A stretch of 64,000 nucleotides of DNA from JAICXG01 sp036825615 (GTDB lineage: Bacteria > Verrucomicrobiota > Verrucomicrobiia > Chthoniobacterales > UBA10450). The first letter of the stretch is position 1, and the number at the start of each line of letters is the position of its first letter. The stretch covers positions 268,782 through 332,781 of the forward strand of contig DAISXY010000001.1 of NCBI GenBank assembly GCA_036825615.1. Reading direction: 5' to 3'. Positions 26,217-34,635 of this stretch are shown piece after piece. The position numbers and the translations under genes are program-made. A model generated the notes under the pieces. It searched no databases. It had not been told where the DNA came from and saw nothing but the letters and a program-made list of their open reading frames with translations.

Positions 26217-26764
26217 GATTTTTTCCCGGTAGGCGCGAACCATTTCGCAATTTTGAAGCGGCCCTGCATCACTGTGGGATCATTCGCGTCAACCATCAAG
26301 TTGACGTTTTCGAAAACGATAAAGGCGTCGGGATTTTGCGTGTCGTAGAGGAAATGGACGAGCGGTTCCCATCCGCTCTTGGTCTCGAAGGTCGCAGTGA
26401 CGGAGCTGTGCGATGCAGTATTCTCGACCGGGCCGATCTGCGGATTCTCGATCTGCACGTTGTAGCGCCCGGCGACGTCCTTTACCAGAGTGAGGAGGGA
26501 GGAAGCTTCCGCCGGGTTGTTGGAGGCTGGCTGATGTTTCTTTAGCCATTCGGCGCGATTGCGCCACATCTTCTCCTCGCTGAGGTAAACCTTCTGCTCT
26601 TCACGCAAGGAACGTTGCTCGGCATAGGCGGCGCGCGTGTTCGCGCTCATGCCAAGGAGCGCGCTCCAGACAAAGATGTTGATGAGAGCAAACAAAATCC
26701 CCGCCACAATCAAAGCGAGCAGGCGCTCACGCTGATTCATCCGCGCTACCCAATTCGGCATCAT
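26213..26764 (-). CDS. gspM: GspM/PilO-like inner-membrane protein
   Basis: The 183-residue protein has a short cytoplasmic N-terminus, a membrane helix (LLALIVAGILFALINIFVW, about residues 15-33), a coiled coil with LREEQKVYLSEEKMWRNRAEW and a small ferredoxin-like domain. This is the GspM/PilO architecture. It would pair with GspL in the inner-membrane assembly platform. It overlaps both neighbours by 4 bp. Confidence 0.75.
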   Translation of the reverse strand: MMPNWVARMNQRERLLALIVAGILFALINIFVWSALLGMSANTRAAYAEQRSLREEQKVYLSEEKMWRNRAEWLKKHQPASNNPAEASSLLTLVKDVAGRYNVQIENPQIGPVENTASHSSVTATFETKSGWEPLVHFLYDTQNPDAFIVFENVNLMVDANDPTVMQGRFKIAKWFAPTGKKS

Positions 26765-27942
26765 TTGGTTTTTCCCTCCAGCCGAAACTGCGCATGCTCG
26801 TTAGGCAAAATCCGCGGTGTCCCGAGGGTAAAGATAAAATCGCGCAGCCCGGGATTTTTCTTCACCTGCTCGGCAAATTGGTAGGCGACCGCGGCCGACG
26901 GCGCCTCACCCTGCACCGAAACATTCCTCGCCGATTGCTCGTAGACCGTGATTCGCACGTCACGGTTGGGCAGGCTCTCAAAGAGATGGAGCAACACTTC
27001 GATCGGGTAGTAGTGCGGATCGATGGCCGGGGCGAGCGCTTTCCAATCGGCTTCGGTCGCCTTGATGAAATCGACCTTCGGCGCGTCCTTCTTGATCACT
27101 TTTTCCAGGCGGCCCACCTGGAAACGGATAAAGACGACATACAGCGCGAAAAGCAAAAAGAGCGCGGCATAAATCCCGCCAGCCCAGAGTGCGCGGCGCC
27201 GCCATTCTCTTTGCCGAGTGAGCGTGGCGCGCTGTTTGCGCCAGGTCTCCGGCGCGAGGTTGAGCTTCACCGCCGCGGGCGGCGTTTCGATCCCCATGAG
27301 GTCGGGGCGTTGCGCAAGGATGCGTTCGACCGCATCGCGGAGCGAGAGGCAGCTTTCGTCGAGCAGGACTTTGGGAAAGGAAGTGTCAATTCCCTGCAAT
27401 TCTGCGCTCAGCGCCAGTTGGGGCAGATCGCGTTGCAAGCCTTCTTCGCCATCGGCGTCGAGCGTGCGGGTCAGACTGAGCTTGCCGTTCTCGCTGATCG
27501 CCGAGACCAGCTTCTCACCTTCGCGATAAATGATGAGCGCACGCCCCTTGGCGGCGTGGGAGGCGGCGCGTTGTGCGGCGTAGACCGTGACCTGCCTTGG
27601 AATGTAGCCGCTGTTCAAGAGCGGTCCGGCAATTTCATTCAGGCGCGGGTTATGCACCGCGACGGAGGAGACGACGCTTTCCTTTTCACCTTTCTCGATC
27701 AGCTCAAAGTCGCTCGTCACTTCCTCGGGTGGATAAGGAAAAGCCTTTTCCACCTGGAGCCGAACCATGCCCTCAAAATCGGCCGGATCGCTCGTGGGCA
27801 AACGCAGGCGCTGAGCTATGACTGCGTTCACCGGCAGCGCAAGCACCAGCTCGTCACTCACATCCAGCAAGGCGGTTGCTTCCTTGAGGTTGGCGACCTC
27901 GCGCACATCCCAGCTGCCGTTCCCGGCCCGTGCGCGAACCAC
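26761..27942 (-). CDS. gspL: GspL-like assembly platform protein (PilM/PilN-type)
   Basis: The 393-residue protein combines an actin-like cytoplasmic domain (LVLALPVNAVIAQRLRLP, LQVEKAFPYPPEEV), a membrane helix near residue 253 (GGIYAALFLLFALYVVF) and a periplasmic ferredoxin-like domain (LLHLFESLPNRDVRITVYEQ). This is a GspL arrangement. The first usable start is GTG 27942; the frame stays open upstream to near the end of gspK but offers no NTG start. A TCGTTAGG motif at 26798-26805 lies near its end. Confidence 0.75.
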   Translation of the reverse strand: MVRARAGNGSWDVREVANLKEATALLDVSDELVLALPVNAVIAQRLRLPTSDPADFEGMVRLQVEKAFPYPPEEVTSDFELIEKGEKESVVSSVAVHNPRLNEIAGPLLNSGYIPRQVTVYAAQRAASHAAKGRALIIYREGEKLVSAISENGKLSLTRTLDADGEEGLQRDLPQLALSAELQGIDTSFPKVLLDESCLSLRDAVERILAQRPDLMGIETPPAAVKLNLAPETWRKQRATLTRQREWRRRALWAGGIYAALFLLFALYVVFIRFQVGRLEKVIKKDAPKVDFIKATEADWKALAPAIDPHYYPIEVLLHLFESLPNRDVRITVYEQSARNVSVQGEAPSAAVAYQFAEQVKKNPGLRDFIFTLGTPRILPNEHAQFRLEGKTK

Positions 27943-27997
27943 TTTCCAGCCGCGCCCTGACGGCGCTATAAAAACAGGTGCAGGTGAGCGTTCGATA

Positions 27998-28906
27998 TCA
28001 GAATTCCTTCCAACGAATCATCTGGGGCGTAGCGCCACTCTTGCGAATTATCATCTCAACTGTCCGGCTCGTATTGCCGGATTGCCCGACACTCACGACC
28101 CGCAGGACCGGATCCTTAAAACCGATCAGGCCCGAAAGCTGCGCAAATTGCTCTGGAGTGAATCCAATCGCAAGTCGAACCTCGTCAAGTGATTGAAAAG
28201 GCGGATCGTCCTCCGTCCCGTCAATCCCATCCGGCCCGCGCCGGTACTCGAGGAAGCGGTCGACAATCTGTTCATTGAACCCGGGGAGCGACAGCAGGAC
28301 GTCGCGGGATGCCCAGGCGAGGTCAATCGGGCCGCCGCTGAAAAGGGTGAAGTCGTCGTCCCAGCCTTTGCGCGCAGTAAATTTTTCCCAGCCTTTGACC
28401 CGCTTCATCTCCTCGACCCGCTGGAGCGGGGCGTTTTTCGGGTGGTAATCCGGGCTCGACTCCGCGCCGTTGAGCCGCGGAAGGTCGTCCGGATCAACGA
28501 AATCGAGCAGACAATCCATCATGTGATCGCGTTCGTTAATGTCGACGCCTTTCACCTCGAGATAATTCTTCAGCAGCTGGAGCCGCTGCGGGTTTTCCCC
28601 GGCCAGCACCCAGTTCAAATTCAGCCGTCCGCCTTCCCCCACAATTCGAGCCTGGAAAGTCTGCTCTTTGCCTAACGACCCACGGAGGAGAGGCGAGCCG
28701 CTCTCCACCTCCGGCGCCAGGGCCAGCTCCGCGCCGGAAGAAGCCATCGCTTCCGCCTCGAGCACCCGGTTGGAGTTGCTGGAAAGAGTCATGCGCGAAT
28801 CGATTTGCAGCGCCCATGAGATGATCATCGCACTAAGCAGGAAAAGGGCCCAGAGGGCCAGAAGGATGGCCGCGCCGCGCCGGGTACCGTGGGTCGAGGA
28901 TTTCAT
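27998..28906 (-). CDS. gspK: Minor pseudopilin GspK
   Basis: The protein has 302 residues from ATG 28906, two bases after the gspJ stop. The N-terminus RRGAAILLALWALFLLSAMI is a GspK-type prepilin helix. The large insert domain follows, with NYLEVKGVDINERDHMMDCLLDFVDPDDLPR and a SAM-like domain (LLSLPGFNEQIVDRFLEYRRG). GspK caps the pseudopilus tip with GspI and GspJ. A CCTAACGA motif lies at 28671-28678. Confidence 0.85.
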   Translation of the reverse strand: MKSSTHGTRRGAAILLALWALFLLSAMIISWALQIDSRMTLSSNSNRVLEAEAMASSGAELALAPEVESGSPLLRGSLGKEQTFQARIVGEGGRLNLNWVLAGENPQRLQLLKNYLEVKGVDINERDHMMDCLLDFVDPDDLPRLNGAESSPDYHPKNAPLQRVEEMKRVKGWEKFTARKGWDDDFTLFSGGPIDLAWASRDVLLSLPGFNEQIVDRFLEYRRGPDGIDGTEDDPPFQSLDEVRLAIGFTPEQFAQLSGLIGFKDPVLRVVSVGQSGNTSRTVEMIIRKSGATPQMIRWKEF

Positions 28907-28908
28907 TT

Positions 28909-29538
28909 CTACAGCGGCGTACGGCGCAAGGCGACAACCGCCTCCCATGGCACCGAGCTGCCCGCCCGCAGGATGCTCAGGCGCACCAGGTGCGGCAGGG
29001 TTCCCCGGTCGGTCCAGCGATCAATCCACGCATTCAGCCTCGGATCGAAATAGCGAATTTCCATGCTGTGCACATTTTCGAGTAATGGCACCCACGCCTT
29101 ATTCTCCGGCATTGGGTTGTCGTCGTCTTCCGATTCCCGCAGCACCCCTAATTCCATTTCGTTGCCCTTCGCCATCGGTTGCAGCCGCAGCGTGACCGAA
29201 TATTGACCGCTCGCGTAACGGGTGAAAAGTCCCGGCCCCGGATCGCAAATCCACGTCACTTCGTCCCGCGGCCGTTCCTCAAACTTGTAGGGTTGCCCCA
29301 TTAGCGTCCCCTGCCCCGGCGGCAGGCTTTGGAACAGATCGGTCAGGAGCCGTTCGAGGCCGGAGTAGGCGAGATCATTTTGCTCGGCCGCGGTCGAGAT
29401 CCGGACCGCGGTCACGTTCGTGCTCACGAAGCGAAAGATCGCCAGCGCCATCATCCCGAGAATCGCCATCGCGAGCGTGATCTCGAGCAGGGTGAATCCG
29501 CGCCGCGCGCTGCTCTGCCTATCCCGCCCGATAAACAT
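28909..29538 (-). CDS. gspJ: Minor pseudopilin GspJ
   Basis: The protein has 209 residues from ATG 29538. RRGFTLLEITLAMAILGMMAL is a type IV prepilin-like N-terminus with Glu at +5. The mature part includes LTDLFQSLPPGQG and MEIRYFDPRLNAW, as in GspJ. It belongs to the tip complex with GspI and GspK. Its start overlaps the end of gspI by 20 bp. Confidence 0.82.
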   Translation of the reverse strand: MFIGRDRQSSARRGFTLLEITLAMAILGMMALAIFRFVSTNVTAVRISTAAEQNDLAYSGLERLLTDLFQSLPPGQGTLMGQPYKFEERPRDEVTWICDPGPGLFTRYASGQYSVTLRLQPMAKGNEMELGVLRESEDDDNPMPENKAWVPLLENVHSMEIRYFDPRLNAWIDRWTDRGTLPHLVRLSILRAGSSVPWEAVVALRRTPL

Positions 29539-29917
29539 AGAACACGAGTTGTCTTGTTTGCGCCACGCCTCCATGTCGCCATTCAGCCGTGAGCGTAACC
29601 CGATTAATCCCGCTTACGATCGTATTGTCCGGTTGCTCGAGCGGCTCCGGAGTGGCTTTTTCGATTAGTCTCACAATCCCGTAGCCGGTATCTATCTTGG
29701 TTTCATGCGAAGGGTCCGGCTTTCCGGGATTTGACTGAATCTCCGCCATGCGATTAGCAAGCAACTGCCGGACGCGGTTTTCATCTTCACTCACCTCATT
29801 GGCATTGAGGCAATTCTCGACCGAGTGGCCGAGCGCCAGCACGCCGACGACAAAGATCGCCAATCCAATCAGCACTTCGTAGAGCGCAAATGCCCGCTTC
29901 CTGCTACCTCGCCGCAT
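29519..29917 (-). CDS. gspI: Minor pseudopilin GspI-like protein
   Basis: The protein has 132 residues from ATG 29917, overlapping gspH by 14 bp. The N-terminal helix is RAFALYEVLIGLAIFVVGVLAL. The position after the basic stretch and Glu at +5 fit a prepilin, although the usual GFTL appears as AFAL. RVRQLLANRMAEIQ is common in GspI/PilV. Longer reading frames upstream overlap gspH and are not favoured. Confidence 0.75.
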   Translation of the reverse strand: MRRGSRKRAFALYEVLIGLAIFVVGVLALGHSVENCLNANEVSEDENRVRQLLANRMAEIQSNPGKPDPSHETKIDTGYGIVRLIEKATPEPLEQPDNTIVSGINRVTLTAEWRHGGVAQTRQLVFYVYRAG

Positions 29918-30377
29918 AACGCACAATCTGTGGCCGCGCCGCCAGCGCATCGTAGTTGACTTCCCACGTGCCCTCAGGCCCCTTGAACTGCACGTTAGCC
30001 GGCTCGCAAGTGCCCGAGGGCCAGAAGGTCCAGTCTGCGAATGGTCCCTTGTCGAGCGCGGCCGGCAAGCGCAGCACATAGGCATGGCCTTTAGCCAGGG
30101 AAAGCCGCGCGACCGGCGCGTCCGATTCGCCTTCCGCGACTTCCTCCGGACGCAAAATGATGGTGCGCTTCTGCCATTCGATAACATAGGCGCGTCGCTC
30201 CTTGAGACTGTGTTCCTGTGCCTGACGGACGATGTCATTCATCGCGTCGAGCGAACGCTGGAGTCGCCGGTTCGCGATCACGCCGCTAATGCTGGGCAGA
30301 GCAAGCAAGAGCAACAAGATGAGAATGAAAACCGAGATCATGATCTCGATGAGGGTAAATCCATACTGGCGGCGCAC
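29904..30377 (-). CDS. gspH: Minor pseudopilin GspH-like protein
   Basis: The 157-residue protein has a prepilin site RRQYGFTLIEIMISVFILIL with Glu at +5, then NRRLQRSLDAMNDIVRQAQE and a beta-rich domain. It heads the minus-strand operon gspH-I-J-K-L-M-unknown (30377 down to 25563). No promoter could be fixed in the 80 bp upstream. Confidence 0.8.
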   Translation of the reverse strand: MRRQYGFTLIEIMISVFILILLLLLALPSISGVIANRRLQRSLDAMNDIVRQAQEHSLKERRAYVIEWQKRTIILRPEEVAEGESDAPVARLSLAKGHAYVLRLPAALDKGPFADWTFWPSGTCEPANVQFKGPEGTWEVNYDALAARPQIVRYAAR

Positions 30378-30457
30378 GCGCGAATCTTACGACGAGGGAG
30401 GAGAAATCACAACCGTTCCCCCTCTCATCCTGCTCTCAAAGGTGATCCGGAATTTGC

Positions 30458-30709
30458 ATGCAAATCATTACGAGTTGGGAAAACAGGACTGGCATTTACT
30501 CCTACGAACAACGGAAGGAGCACCTGCCGCAGTCTTACCTGAGTCAGTTGCACAAACAGCCGTCAGCCTGGAAATTCTTCCACGCGCCGTCGCCATCCTA
30601 TCGTAAGAGTGCGGTTTGGTGGGTCGTAAGCGCGAAGCAGGACGCGACTCGACAAAGGCGGCTTGAGAAATTGATCGCGGAATCGGCCCAAAGTCGTCGG
30701 CTCTTCTAA
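30458..30709 (+). CDS. Short YdeI/OmpD-associated-type protein, perhaps truncated
   Basis: The 83-residue protein carries FFHAPSPSYRKSAVWWVVSAK and ATRQRRLEKLIAESAQS, matching the C-terminal half of the YdeI/OmpD-associated family (S.R..Y..WI..AK..ETR.RR). The N-terminal part of that family is missing. It may be a short family member or a remnant. No good ribosome-binding site was seen. Confidence 0.5.
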   Translation: MQIITSWENRTGIYSYEQRKEHLPQSYLSQLHKQPSAWKFFHAPSPSYRKSAVWWVVSAKQDATRQRRLEKLIAESAQSRRLF

Positions 30710-30761
30710 TGCCGGGCTAACAATCCGGTTGAAACCCCATGCAAGCGTTGGAAACTACGCG

Positions 30762-33700
30762 ATGCAAAATCCGTCCGACGGGATTCCGCGCCCCTTTGTG
30801 AGCGCGAGCGCCGCGCTTTTCCTGATTCTAGCACTGACGTTTTCGACTGGGGCAACGCCCCCGCCCAGGACTAAACCTGCTCCTTCCGCTTCGGCGTCGC
30901 CGGTGCCGGCGAAAACAACCGACAAGCCCAAGCCGGCGGAGTCCCCGCGGCCGCAATTTGATCCAAAACTCTGGAGCGGGATGCAATGGCGCGAGGTCGG
31001 ACCTTATCGCGGTGGGCGGGCACTCGCGATTGAAGGTGTGCCAGGTGAGCCGAACACCTACTACTTCGGGGCGGTCGCGGGCGGAGTCTGGAAGACGACC
31101 GATGGCGGCGCAAACTGGAAGCCGCTTTTCGACAAACAACACACCACTTCCTCGATCGGTGCCCTTGCCGTCGCGCCGAGCGATCATAACACGATCTATG
31201 CCGGATCGGGTGAGGCCGCGCTCCGCGGTAACATCACTTATGGCGATGGCGTCTATAAGTCAGTCGATGGCGGCAGGCATTGGCGCAATGTTGGCTTGAA
31301 AGATAGCCGCCATATCGGCGCGATCATTGTTCACCCCGATAACCCAAACATCGTCTTTGTTGCCGCGCTCGGTCATGCCTTTGGACCTAACGACGAGCGC
31401 GGCGTCTTTCGCACGAGTGATGGCGGTATCACTTGGAAGAAGGTCCTGAGCAAGGACGAAAACACCGGCGCGATCGATGTCGTTTTCGATCCGCATAATC
31501 CAAACACCCTCTTCGCCGCGCTCTATCAGGTGCGACGACAGCCCTGGTTCCTTTCCAGCGGCGGCGAAGGCAGCGGGCTTTATCGTTCAACCGACGGCGG
31601 CGACACCTGGCAACACTTACAAGGCCACGGCTTGCCCGACGGCATTCTCGGGCGCATCGGAGTGACGGTTTCAGGCGCTGATTCCGACCGGGTCTATGCC
31701 ATTATCGAAGCCAACGAAGGCGGGATCTTTCGTTCCGATGATGGCGGAGATAACTGGGAGAAAATTAACGATGACCTCCGCTTTCGGCAGCGCGCGTGGT
31801 ATTTTAGTAAGATCTATGCAGACCCTCAGGCGACCGATACGGTTTATGTCTTAAACACAGGTCTCTTCCGCTCGGTCGATGGTGGAAAGACCTTTAATCT
31901 CCTTCCGGCACGGCATGGCGATCACCACGGACTTTGGATTGATCCGAAGGACCCGAAGCGGCTCGGGAATGTCAGCGACGGGGGCGCCAGTGTTTCGATT
32001 GATGGCGGCGAAAGCTGGACAACTCTGAATAACCAGCCAACTGCGCAGTTCTATCATGTCGCGGTTGATAATGCTTTTCCCTATCATATCTACGGCGCGC
32101 AGCAGGATAACTCGAACATCGGGATCGCGAGTCGCGGCGAGAGCGGAGTGATCGAACGGGAAGATTGGTTCCAAGCCGGCGACGGTGAGTGTGGCTTTGT
32201 CGTCCCCGATCCGCGCGACTGGCACATTATCTATTCCAACAGCGAAGGTTACATCACCCGCTACGACAAATCGAAGGAACAATACCAGGATGTGAGTGTC
32301 TGGCCGCTCGATAACTCCGGGCACGGCGCCGCCGATTTGAAACATCGCTTCCAATGGGTCTCGCCACTGCTCATCTCGCCCCATGATCCCGACACACTCT
32401 ACACCGCCGGCGAAGCCGTCTTTAAGTCTACCGACCAGGGTCATAGCTGGACCGCGATCAGCGAAGACCTGACGCGAAACGACAAGAGCAAACAAAAACC
32501 AAGCGGCGGACCGATTCAGAATGACATCACGAGCGTCGAGTATTATGACACCGTGTTTGCCCTCGCTGAGTCACCGCTGAAGAAAGGATTGCTCTGGGCC
32601 GGAACGGACGATGGTCTAATTCACGTCAGCACTGATGACGGCGCGACCTGGACCCGGGTTACCCCGAACATGCCGGAATGGAGTTTGATCAGCCTGATCG
32701 ATCCGTCGCCCTTCGACGCCGCCGTCGCCTATGTCGCAGTCGATCGTCACCGGCTGGATGACTTCAAGCCCTATATCTTTAAAACCAGCGACGCCGGCCG
32801 TAACTGGAGCGCGATTACCAATGGTATTCCCGAGGGCGCGTATGTTCACGCCGTGCGCGAAGATCCGAAGCGGCGCGGCCTGCTCTACGCTGGAACCGAG
32901 CTGGGCATGTATGTCTCCTTTGATGACGGTGCTCATTGGCAGCCATTGCAGATGAACCTGCCGACTTCGCCCATTCACGACCTGGTCGTAAAGGATGATG
33001 ATCTCGTGGTCGCGACGCACGGGCGATCCTTCTGGGTGCTCGATGATCTGACTCCTTTGCGCCAGGTCAACGACCAGGTTGCCCACGCCGAGATGAAGCT
33101 CTACGCGCCGCAAACCGCGGTTCGGCTTCATTACCCGCACGACATCGACACTCGCCAGCCCGTCGGCACGAATCCGCCGGCCGGAGCAATCATTGACTAT
33201 TATTTCAAGGTGACGCCAAAGGGCGAAGTAACTCTCGATATCCTGGACGAGCAAGGCAAACTCGTGCGCCATCTTTCGAGCAAGGAAGACAAGAAGAATG
33301 AGCAGCCGCCGGAATGGCCGGATCAGGTCCAAACTCCAACAACGATTCCGGCAAAGGAAGGAATGAATCGCTTCGCGTGGGACCTGCGTTATAACGAGCC
33401 GATTCAGACGCCCGGCGCATTTTATGCCGGGAGCAATCCACGCGGCCCCCTTTCCGTGCCCGGTAACTACCAGGTCAAACTTACGGCCAGTGGCCAGACT
33501 CAAACCGCCCCGCTTCAGCTTGCAATTGATCCCCGGATCAAAGGCGCTGAAACCGGAATGCGTCGGTCGTTCGAGCTGGCGATGAAGGTGAACGATCGAA
33601 TCTCGCAGCTGCACCAGGCAATCAACGAAATTCGTGACGCCAAGTCGGAAATCGAATCTTTGCGGAAACGGTTCGCCAATCAGGAGTCAATAAAACCGGC

Positions 33701-34112
33701 GCTAACTGCGGCGGATGACTTGGAAAAGAAAATGTCCGGGGTCGAAGAGAAGCTGATCCAGGTAAAGATGAAAAGTTCGGAAGGCAACCTGGTTTACCCG
33801 AATCAGCTCAATGAAGAGTTTTACACCTTCAGCCGGCTAATCGACGCCGCCGACGCCGCGCCGACGGAATCACAGCTCCAGGTCTTCGAGATGTTGGACA
33901 AGCGGCTCCAGGAACAGTTACAAACCTGGACTCAGCTGAAGAATGAAGAGGTACCGAAAGTCAATCAACTCATTCGCGATGCTAATGTTCCGGCGCTGAT
34001 GGTTTCGCCGAGCGGCTCGCCGGCGCCTTCCGCGTCGCCCACCCCGCCGATCCCGATTGAGCCTAACGAGCAAAGGCCGGCAGCGGCGCCAGGCGTCACG
34101 CCGCCGCTTTAG
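30762..34112 (+). CDS. Large exported Asp-box/sortilin-like beta-propeller protein
   Basis: The protein has about 1,116 residues from ATG 30762, with a signal peptide (SASAALFLILALTFSTGA) and a Pro/Ala-rich linker. Many Asp-box repeats follow (KTTDGGANW, KSVDGGRHW, RTSDGGITW, RSTDGGDTW, RSDDGGDNW, KSTDQGHSW, STDDGATW). These form VPS10/sortilin-like or BNR propellers from about residue 70 to 750. The C-terminal third has a beta-domain and a coiled coil. Homologues are often annotated as glycosyl hydrolases, without known catalysis. Only two TCGTTAGG-type motifs occur in 3.3 kb. Confidence 0.8.
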   Translation: MQNPSDGIPRPFVSASAALFLILALTFSTGATPPPRTKPAPSASASPVPAKTTDKPKPAESPRPQFDPKLWSGMQWREVGPYRGGRALAIEGVPGEPNTYYFGAVAGGVWKTTDGGANWKPLFDKQHTTSSIGALAVAPSDHNTIYAGSGEAALRGNITYGDGVYKSVDGGRHWRNVGLKDSRHIGAIIVHPDNPNIVFVAALGHAFGPNDERGVFRTSDGGITWKKVLSKDENTGAIDVVFDPHNPNTLFAALYQVRRQPWFLSSGGEGSGLYRSTDGGDTWQHLQGHGLPDGILGRIGVTVSGADSDRVYAIIEANEGGIFRSDDGGDNWEKINDDLRFRQRAWYFSKIYADPQATDTVYVLNTGLFRSVDGGKTFNLLPARHGDHHGLWIDPKDPKRLGNVSDGGASVSIDGGESWTTLNNQPTAQFYHVAVDNAFPYHIYGAQQDNSNIGIASRGESGVIEREDWFQAGDGECGFVVPDPRDWHIIYSNSEGYITRYDKSKEQYQDVSVWPLDNSGHGAADLKHRFQWVSPLLISPHDPDTLYTAGEAVFKSTDQGHSWTAISEDLTRNDKSKQKPSGGPIQNDITSVEYYDTVFALAESPLKKGLLWAGTDDGLIHVSTDDGATWTRVTPNMPEWSLISLIDPSPFDAAVAYVAVDRHRLDDFKPYIFKTSDAGRNWSAITNGIPEGAYVHAVREDPKRRGLLYAGTELGMYVSFDDGAHWQPLQMNLPTSPIHDLVVKDDDLVVATHGRSFWVLDDLTPLRQVNDQVAHAEMKLYAPQTAVRLHYPHDIDTRQPVGTNPPAGAIIDYYFKVTPKGEVTLDILDEQGKLVRHLSSKEDKKNEQPPEWPDQVQTPTTIPAKEGMNRFAWDLRYNEPIQTPGAFYAGSNPRGPLSVPGNYQVKLTASGQTQTAPLQLAIDPRIKGAETGMRRSFELAMKVNDRISQLHQAINEIRDAKSEIESLRKRFANQESIKPALTAADDLEKKMSGVEEKLIQVKMKSSEGNLVYPNQLNEEFYTFSRLIDAADAAPTESQLQVFEMLDKRLQEQLQTWTQLKNEEVPKVNQLIRDANVPALMVSPSGSPAPSASPTPPIPIEPNEQRPAAAPGVTPPL

Positions 34113-34128
34113 GTCGAGAGTTCATCCC

Positions 34129-34632
34129 ATGGCGATCCGAATCCTTGTAACCGGCGGCACTTTTGACAAGGAATACAACGAGCGGACCGGGCAGCTTTAC
34201 TTTAAAGAGACTCATCTCGCGCAGATGCTGGAACGCGGACGCTCGCGCGTGCCGGTAACAATCGATACCCTCATGATGATCGACAGCCTCGAAATGACTG
34301 ACGCCGATCGTGCGCGCATCGTCCGCGGTTGCACCGAGGCGCCGGAGGACCGGATCGTGATCACTCATGGCACCGACACGATGACTGACACCGCCGCCGC
34401 GATCGCCCGAAAGGTAACGAATAAGACTGTGGTGCTGACGGGTGCGATGATTCCGTGGGCTTTTGGCAGCTCCGACGGGTTGTTTAATCTCGGAAGCGCG
34501 CTCTCGTTTGTGCAGGTGCTGCCCGCAGGCGTTTACCTCGCGATGAATGGCAAGTGCTTTCCCTGGGATCGCTGCCGCAAGAATCGTGAGCGGGGCGAAT
34601 TTGAGGAAATTCCGCCTAACGAGGTTCGTTAG
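34129..34632 (+). CDS. Short asparaginase-like protein (N-terminal domain only)
   Basis: The 167-residue protein has VTGGTFDKEY at residues 6-15 with the first catalytic Thr and ITHGTDTMTDTA near residue 82 with the second Thr and Asp. These are the two active-site motifs of bacterial asparaginases. The usual C-terminal domain (about 150 residues) is absent; short versions of this length are known as a separate group. It ends in PNEVR with the stop TAG inside a perfect hairpin made of two TCGTTAGG motifs, shared with the convergent gene (17-bp overlap). Confidence 0.8.
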   Translation: MAIRILVTGGTFDKEYNERTGQLYFKETHLAQMLERGRSRVPVTIDTLMMIDSLEMTDADRARIVRGCTEAPEDRIVITHGTDTMTDTAAAIARKVTNKTVVLTGAMIPWAFGSSDGLFNLGSALSFVQVLPAGVYLAMNGKCFPWDRCRKNRERGEFEEIPPNEVR

Positions 34633-34635
34633 GCG
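34613..34635. terminator. Motif-built hairpin between convergent genes (possible bidirectional terminator)
   Basis: Arms CGCCTAACGA (34613-34622) and TCGTTAGGCG (34626-34635) pair perfectly around GGT. Both convergent genes end inside it: CCT AAC GAG GTT CGT TAG on plus (PNEVR) and CCT AAC GAA CCT CGT TAG on minus (PNEPR). No T-run follows on either strand, so termination is inferred from shape and place. Confidence 0.6.

Noticed and set aside
29918..30238. Longer gspI start
   Set aside because: The frame stays open into gspH, but the prepilin signal lies right after ATG 29917, so the extension is a shadow.
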